DNA from: Nocardioides insulae DSM 17944
GTDB lineage: Bacteria > Actinomycetota > Actinomycetes > Propionibacteriales > Nocardioidaceae
Assembly (NCBI RefSeq): GCF_000422825.1
Contig: NZ_AUGU01000013.1
Span: 372,001 to 436,000, forward strand
Direction: 5' to 3'
DNA: 64,000 nucleotides
Each line of letters opens with the position of its first letter. Positions within the stretch are counted from its first letter, which is position 1. Positions 59,568-64,000 of this stretch are shown piece after piece. The position numbers and the translations under genes were made by a program. A model generated the notes under the pieces. The model had not been told where the DNA came from. It worked only from the letters and a program-made list of their open reading frames with translations, and did no database searches.

Positions 59568-60349
59568 TGCCCGCTCGTTTCACTCCGAGGTGCGGACTCC
59601 GTCTCGCCCTCGAGGATGGGACCCGACTCGACGGCCTTGGGCTGCTGCGGCGAACCGAGCCCCTTCAGCGCGGCGAGCTCGGCCTCGACGTCGGACTGCG
59701 AGCTCAGCGAGTCCAGCTCCCGGGCGATGTCGTCGCCGGCGTTGACCGCGGTGGCGTCGTCGAGCGCACCCGAGGCGATCAGCTCGTCGATCGCACCGGC
59801 CCGGGCCTGCATCTCCTGGGTCTTGTCCTCGGCACGCTGGATCGCCATGCCGACATCGCCCATCTCCTCACCGATGCCGCTGACGGCCTCGTTGATCCGG
59901 GTCTGGGCCTCTGCGGCGGTGTAGGTGGCCTTGATCGTCTCCTTGCGGGTGCGGAAGGACTCGACCTTGGCCTGCAGACGCTGCTGGGCCATGGTGAGCT
60001 TCTCCTCCTCACCCTGGAGCGCGGAGTGCTGGACCTTGAGATCATTGATCTGGGAGGCGAGACCGGACTTGCGGGTCAGCGCCTCACGCGCGAGGTCCTC
60101 GCGGTTGACGTTGATCGCCTTCTGCGCCTGGTCGGTGAGCTTGGCCGCCTGCTGCTCGAGCTGGTTGATCTGCAGTTCCACCCGCTTGCGGCTGGTCGCG
60201 ACGTCGGCGACTCCACGACGCACCTTGGCCAGCAGCTCGAGCTGCCTCTGGTAGCTGTAGTCAAGGGTCTCGCGCGGGTCCTCGGCTTTATCGAGGGCCT
60301 TGTTCGCCTTGGCCTTGAAGATCAGGCTCATGCGGCTCCACAGACTCAT
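59564..60349 (-). CDS. pspA: Phage-shock protein A (PspA/IM30/ESCRT-III-like)
   Basis: 261 residues, mostly coiled coil. The amphipathic N-terminal helix MSLWSRMSLIFKAKANKALDKAEDPRETLDYSYQRQ is characteristic; long heptads follow to ~220, then a flexible tail ending RSETSGQ. PspA polymerises on stressed membranes and keeps the proton gradient. It is the first gene of pspA-pspAA-htpX-pspAB; the 222-base gap upstream to the divergent DUF3043 gene holds the promoter, in which no sure ClgR site was recognised. Confidence 0.93.
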   Translation of the reverse strand: MSLWSRMSLIFKAKANKALDKAEDPRETLDYSYQRQLELLAKVRRGVADVATSRKRVELQINQLEQQAAKLTDQAQKAINVNREDLAREALTRKSGLASQINDLKVQHSALQGEEEKLTMAQQRLQAKVESFRTRKETIKATYTAAEAQTRINEAVSGIGEEMGDVGMAIQRAEDKTQEMQARAGAIDELIASGALDDATAVNAGDDIARELDSLSSQSDVEAELAALKGLGSPQQPKAVESGPILEGETESAPRSETSGQ

Positions 60350-60571
60350 GCTGATCAGATGCCTCTCGGTGGTTCGGGTCTCGGGTCGCTCACCGGGGAG
60401 ACCGACTCGAGGAGAGAACCCAGAAGTCGTCCCCGCATCGGCGTCCCACTGTTCTCCTCACCCTACGGCTCAGCACCAACCATTCGCACCTATCCCGATA
60501 AGCTGGACGGCACGGGTGCGATCCGTACGCCCCCATCCGCACCGCACCACCCCTGTGAGCCGAGGAAGTCC

Positions 60572-61156
60572 GTGTTCCGTCGTAAGTCCGAGACCGCCCC
60601 TGTCAGCGTCGAGCAGCCCGCCAAGTCCGACGGGAAGGGTCGCCCCACCCCGACGCGCAAGGAGGCCGAGGCCGCCGCGCGGGCGCGCGCGAAGACGCCC
60701 CGCACGCGCAAGGAGCAGAACGCCGCCAACCGCGTCCAGCGGCAGAGCCAGTCCGCCAAGATGCGCGAAGCGATGAAGACCGGCGACGACCGGTACCTCC
60801 CCCCGCGGGACAAGGGCCCGGTGAAGCGGTTCGTGCGTGACTTCATCGACAGCCGCATCACCGTCGCCGAGCTCGTCCTCCCACTGCTCGTGGTCGTCAT
60901 GCTGCTCGGCTGGTCGCAGCAGCCCACCCTGGTCTACTTCGCCAACACCTTCATGATGGTGCTGCTGCTGGTCGTGGCGTTCAACCTCGTCTTCCTCCGC
61001 TGGCGGCTGAAGAAGGAACTCGACCGGCGCTTCCCCGACGAGAGCCACCGGGGCACCACGTCCTACGCCATGATGCGGGCGCTCAACATGCGCTTCCTGC
61101 GGATGCCCAAGACCCGGGTCAAGATCGGCGAGGACCTCCCCGAGAAGTACCGCTGA
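60572..61156 (+). CDS. DUF3043-family membrane protein
   Basis: 194 residues. The basic N-terminus with RPTPTRKEAEAAARARAKTPRTRK, the RDYLDSR-like segment RFVRDFIDSRITVAELVLP, and two hydrophobic helices (VAELVLPLLVVVMLLGW, TLVYFANTFMMVLLLVVAFNLVF) are typical of DUF3043, an actinobacterial family of unknown function. GTG 60572 follows GAGGAAG; the longer frame shadows pspA. Divergent from pspA. A short hairpin (CCCCGA/TCGGGG at 61171-61184) follows its stop. Confidence 0.85.
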   Translation: MFRRKSETAPVSVEQPAKSDGKGRPTPTRKEAEAAARARAKTPRTRKEQNAANRVQRQSQSAKMREAMKTGDDRYLPPRDKGPVKRFVRDFIDSRITVAELVLPLLVVVMLLGWSQQPTLVYFANTFMMVLLLVVAFNLVFLRWRLKKELDRRFPDESHRGTTSYAMMRALNMRFLRMPKTRVKIGEDLPEKYR

Positions 61157-61224
61157 GGCGAGGGGTCCGACCCCGATTTCGGGGAATCCGAACGCACCAT
61201 CGCAGCAACAATGCTTGAAAACAC

Positions 61225-61240
61225 TGTGACGTGCGTCACT
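61225..61240 (+). promoter_or_regulatory. CRP/GlxR-like palindrome
   Basis: TGTGACGTGCGTCACT matches TGTGA-N6-TCACA at 9 of 10 fixed positions and includes the perfect inverted repeat GTGACG/CGTCAC. It directly abuts the ATG at 61241. A possible -35 TTGAAA lies at 61215-61220. Confidence 0.55.
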
Positions 61241-61480
61241 ATGGAACTTGTGTTCGGACCCCTCCCCGCCCTGCATCGCGCGCTCGTGGTCGCCGTGACG
61301 CTGCTGGCCGGCATCGCCTGCGGAGTCTGGCTCGGGCGGCACCTCCCGGTCTCCGAGGTCTCGGCCGGGGCGCTCGGAGTGATGGCGGGCATCCTGATCG
61401 CGTACCTGGTCGTGCGCGACGCCCACCACGGCGAGCATGAGCCACGCCGGGTTCGCAGCAGCCGGCGCCACGCGCGCTGA
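61241..61480 (+). CDS. Small two-span membrane protein, unknown
   Basis: 79 residues. Two hydrophobic helices (HRALVVAVTLLAGIACGVWLG and AGALGVMAGILIAYLVV) and a basic, Arg/His-rich C-terminus (DAHHGEHEPRRVRSSRRHAR) that would face the cytoplasm. No family is recognised. The start is uncertain: ATG 61241, ATG 61211 (adds ten residues but runs through the CRP-like palindrome), or GTG 61250 if the transcript is leaderless. It stands alone between the DUF3043 gene and the convergent dapB. Confidence 0.6.
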   Translation: MELVFGPLPALHRALVVAVTLLAGIACGVWLGRHLPVSEVSAGALGVMAGILIAYLVVRDAHHGEHEPRRVRSSRRHAR

Positions 61481-61517
61481 GCCAGCCGGTGGGGCGATGA
61501 GTGCCGACCGGCACCCC

Positions 61518-62273
<756 letters not shown>

Positions 62274-62346
62274 TCGCGCTGACCATCTCGGGTCCTCGGC
62301 AGCGCCTCGGAGCGTGTGAGAAGGCTGAGAAGGCCCAATATCAGTC

Positions 62347-62928
62347 ATGAGTTCCGGTACACCAGCCCGGGCGCCGATCATTCCCGGTGAGTTATCTGGC
62401 AGGCTGATCCCTATGGTGGTGCAGACGATCCCTGCTCGGATCCGCTGGGCAGTGGACTTCATGGATGTTCAGCCGAACGACCACGTCCTGGAGATCGGCT
62501 GCGGCCCCGGTGCCGGGGCGGAACTGATCTGTAGCCGCCTGGAGACCGGCAAGATGTTCGCGATCGACCGATCCGAATCCGGTGTCGACCGCACGAAGCG
62601 GCGTTGTCAGCGGTTCATCGAGGCCGGCCGGCTCACGGTGCGGCAGATCGACCTCGCCACCCTGCGGGTGCCGGTGAAGCGACTCCACAAGGTCTTCGCC
62701 TTCAACGTCAACCTGTTCTGGGTCCGCGATGCCAGCGCCGAGATCGCCCTGCTGCACGAGCGGGTGCTCCCAGGCGGCAGCGTGTTCCTGTTCTTCGAGG
62801 CCACCCGTCGCGATCAGGTCCCCACCATCGTGGAGAACGCCTCCAAGGCCCTCGCCGAGGCTGGCTTCCGAGTCTCCATCGTCGATCAGAAGCAGCCCAG
62901 CGTGATCGGCATCATCGGCAAGCGCTGA
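62347..62928 (+). CDS. Small class I SAM-dependent methyltransferase
   Basis: 193 residues. Motif I VLEIGCGPGAGAELIC with MFAIDRSESGVDRTKRR as the ribose-binding part, then a shortened middle (LHKVFAFNVNLFW) and HERVLPGGSVFLFFEA. This is a minimal Rossmann methyltransferase. ATG 62347 gives an N-terminal extension; ATG 62413 (MVVQTIPARIRWAVDF) is an alternative closer to the family start. It separates dapB from the M16 peptidase gene and reads the other way, so it is probably an insertion between two linked genes. The acceptor is unknown. Confidence 0.82.
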   Translation: MSSGTPARAPIIPGELSGRLIPMVVQTIPARIRWAVDFMDVQPNDHVLEIGCGPGAGAELICSRLETGKMFAIDRSESGVDRTKRRCQRFIEAGRLTVRQIDLATLRVPVKRLHKVFAFNVNLFWVRDASAEIALLHERVLPGGSVFLFFEATRRDQVPTIVENASKALAEAGFRVSIVDQKQPSVIGIIGKR

Positions 62929-63052
62929 CCGCGCCGACCACACCGGCGCTGCTGCGCCCGGGCCATGAGCGCCGACCTGTGCTCCACCGGCTCGACTCCC
63001 CTGCACCGAACCGGCCCGTTCTCCAGGTCGGTACAGAGGGGCTGAGCGTGGA

Positions 63053-64000
63053 TCAGGCGGGGCCGACCACGGCGAGCAGCTCGGGCCGGCGGAGCAGGTC
63101 GGCCGCGACCTCGCTGACCTCGGCGATGGTGACGGCGTCGATGCGATCGAGGACCTCGTCGACCGAGAGCAGCCGGTCATGGACCAGCTCCCCCTTGCCG
63201 AGCCGCGACATCCGGGCCGAGGAGTCCTCCAGGCCCAGCACGAGGCCGCCGCGCAACTGGCCCTTGCCCCGCGCCAACTCCTCGACGCTGAGACCGTGCT
63301 CGGCGACCGAGGCCAACTCGGTACGGATGGTGGCGAGGACCTCGTCCGCCTTGTCGGGGAGGCATCCGACCGCCACGCCGACCAGCCCGGAGTCGGCGTA
63401 GGAGCTAGTGAAGGAGTAGACCGAGTAGGCCAGCCCCCGCCGCTCCCGGATCTCCTGGAAGAGCCGGCTGGACGTGCCGCCGCCGAGCGCGGTGCTCAGG
63501 ACGCCGAGAGCGAACCGGCGCTCGTCGTCGCGGACGAGTCCTTCGCCGCCGACCACGAGGTTGACCTGCTCGAACGGGCGGGTGGTCTCGCGCCGCGCGG
63601 CGTGCACAGGCACCGGCGCCTGATGGGTGCGAGGTGGCTCCGGGGCCTCCTCACGCTCCAGGAAGGCCTGCCGGGAGAACGCCGCCACGACCTGCTCGAC
63701 CGCCCGGTCGTGCTCGACCTGGCCGGCCACCGCGATCACCATCGTGCTGGGCCGGTAGTGGGCGGCGTAGAAGTCGGCGATCTGGTCGCGGGTGAGCGCC
63801 TCGATCGAGTCGGTGGTGCCCGCGATCGTGCGCCCGAGCGGGGAATCGGGACCCCACGCCGCCTCGGCGAACAGGTTGTGGACGACGTCGTCGGGGTCGT
63901 CGTCGTGCATGGCGATCTCGTCCAGGATCACATCGCGCTCGGCGTCGACGTCCTCGGCGGTGAGCTGCGAGGAGGTGATCATGTCGCCCAGTACGTCGAT
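63053..64000 (-). CDS. M16-family zinc peptidase, N-terminus outside window
   Basis: The last 315 residues of a pitrilysin-like protease; the frame is open to the window edge, and the first residues seen (IDVLGDMITSSQL) are mid-domain. The ligand Glu region ERDVILDEIAMHDDDPDD, then GRTIAG, AHYRPSTMVIAVAGQVEHD and a second half with RRFALGVLSTALGGGTSSRLFQEIRERRGLAYSV fit M16B peptidases. The HxxEH zinc site must lie beyond 64000. These enzymes process or degrade peptides; in actinobacteria the gene is often near dapB. Confidence 0.92.
   Translation of the reverse strand: MDVLGDMITSSQLTAEDVDAERDVILDEIAMHDDDPDDVVHNLFAEAAWGPDSPLGRTIAGTTDSIEALTRDQIADFYAAHYRPSTMVIAVAGQVEHDRAVEQVVAAFSRQAFLEREEAPEPPRTHQAPVPVHAARRETTRPFEQVNLVVGGEGLVRDDERRFALGVLSTALGGGTSSRLFQEIRERRGLAYSVYSFTSSYADSGLVGVAVGCLPDKADEVLATIRTELASVAEHGLSVEELARGKGQLRGGLVLGLEDSSARMSRLGKGELVHDRLLSVDEVLDRIDAVTIAEVSEVAADLLRRPELLAVVGPA

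Overview
The window is a chromosomal stretch of a high-GC actinobacterium. Sampled lines run near 68-70% GC, GTG starts are common, many genes overlap by 4 bases (GTGA/ATGA), and many genes look leaderless, with a TANNNT hexamer 6-8 bases before the start codon. Gene content fits Propionibacteriales (Nocardioides-like); that placement is an inference. No tRNA, rRNA, CRISPR array, insertion sequence or phage gene was seen.

Layout. 1-9.1 kb: end of a GNAT gene, a Nudix hydrolase, L-threonine aldolase, class II DAHP synthase (aroG), a phosphofructokinase with PPi-type residues, a DUF1028 protein coupled to glycerol kinase, then an acyltransferase, a flavin-reductase-like protein and a coiled-coil protein. 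9.3-16.1 kb: a small membrane protein, a 909-residue AAA/LuxR regulator, a winged-helix methyltransferase, and a fused alpha/beta hydrolase-glycosyltransferase. 16.1-22.1 kb: two tandem ROK sugar kinases, a small Cys-motif protein, an ArsA-like ATPase and an SRPBCC protein in one overlapping chain, opposite an acyl-CoA synthetase. 22.2-27.8 kb: two membrane-associated metallopeptidases, an NlpC/P60 hydrolase behind a ydaO-type (c-di-AMP) riboswitch, and a NYN-domain protein.

27.9-46.9 kb is the respiratory core and its conserved surroundings: a DEDDh exonuclease/GIY-YIG fusion, an AsnC-type domain protein, trpD, a lone receiver domain, ctaE-qcrCAB, an amidase of different composition, an L,D-transpeptidase, ctaC-ctaD-ctaF, a cysteine desulfurase, a PfkB (adenosine-type) kinase, an ErpA/HesB protein and glycerate kinase. 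From memory, the order aroG ... plsC ... ArsA-SRPBCC-fadD15 ... NlpC/P60-DnaQ-trpD-ctaE-qcrCAB-ctaF/ctaC-adoK-HesB-glycerate kinase mirrors Mycobacterium tuberculosis Rv2178c-Rv2205c, with gains and losses between. Together ctaCDEF and qcrCAB encode the bc1-aa3 respiratory supercomplex.

46.9-64.0 kb: a GNAT protein, quinolinate synthase, then a large minus-strand efflux operon (adaptor, ABC ATPase, MacB-type permease, lipoprotein, second adaptor) followed by its own OmpR-type regulator and histidine kinase. CTGTG repeats phased at 11 bp lie upstream of both the regulator and the first adaptor. Then come a pspA-pspAA-htpX-pspAB envelope-stress operon, a DUF3043 membrane protein, a tiny membrane protein with a CRP/GlxR-like site at its start, dapB, a small methyltransferase, and the C-terminal part of an M16 peptidase cut by the window edge.

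Gene starts were chosen from Shine-Dalgarno spacing, overlap with the upstream stop, or a leaderless -10 box. Where these disagree with the longest open frame, the reason is given in the entry.
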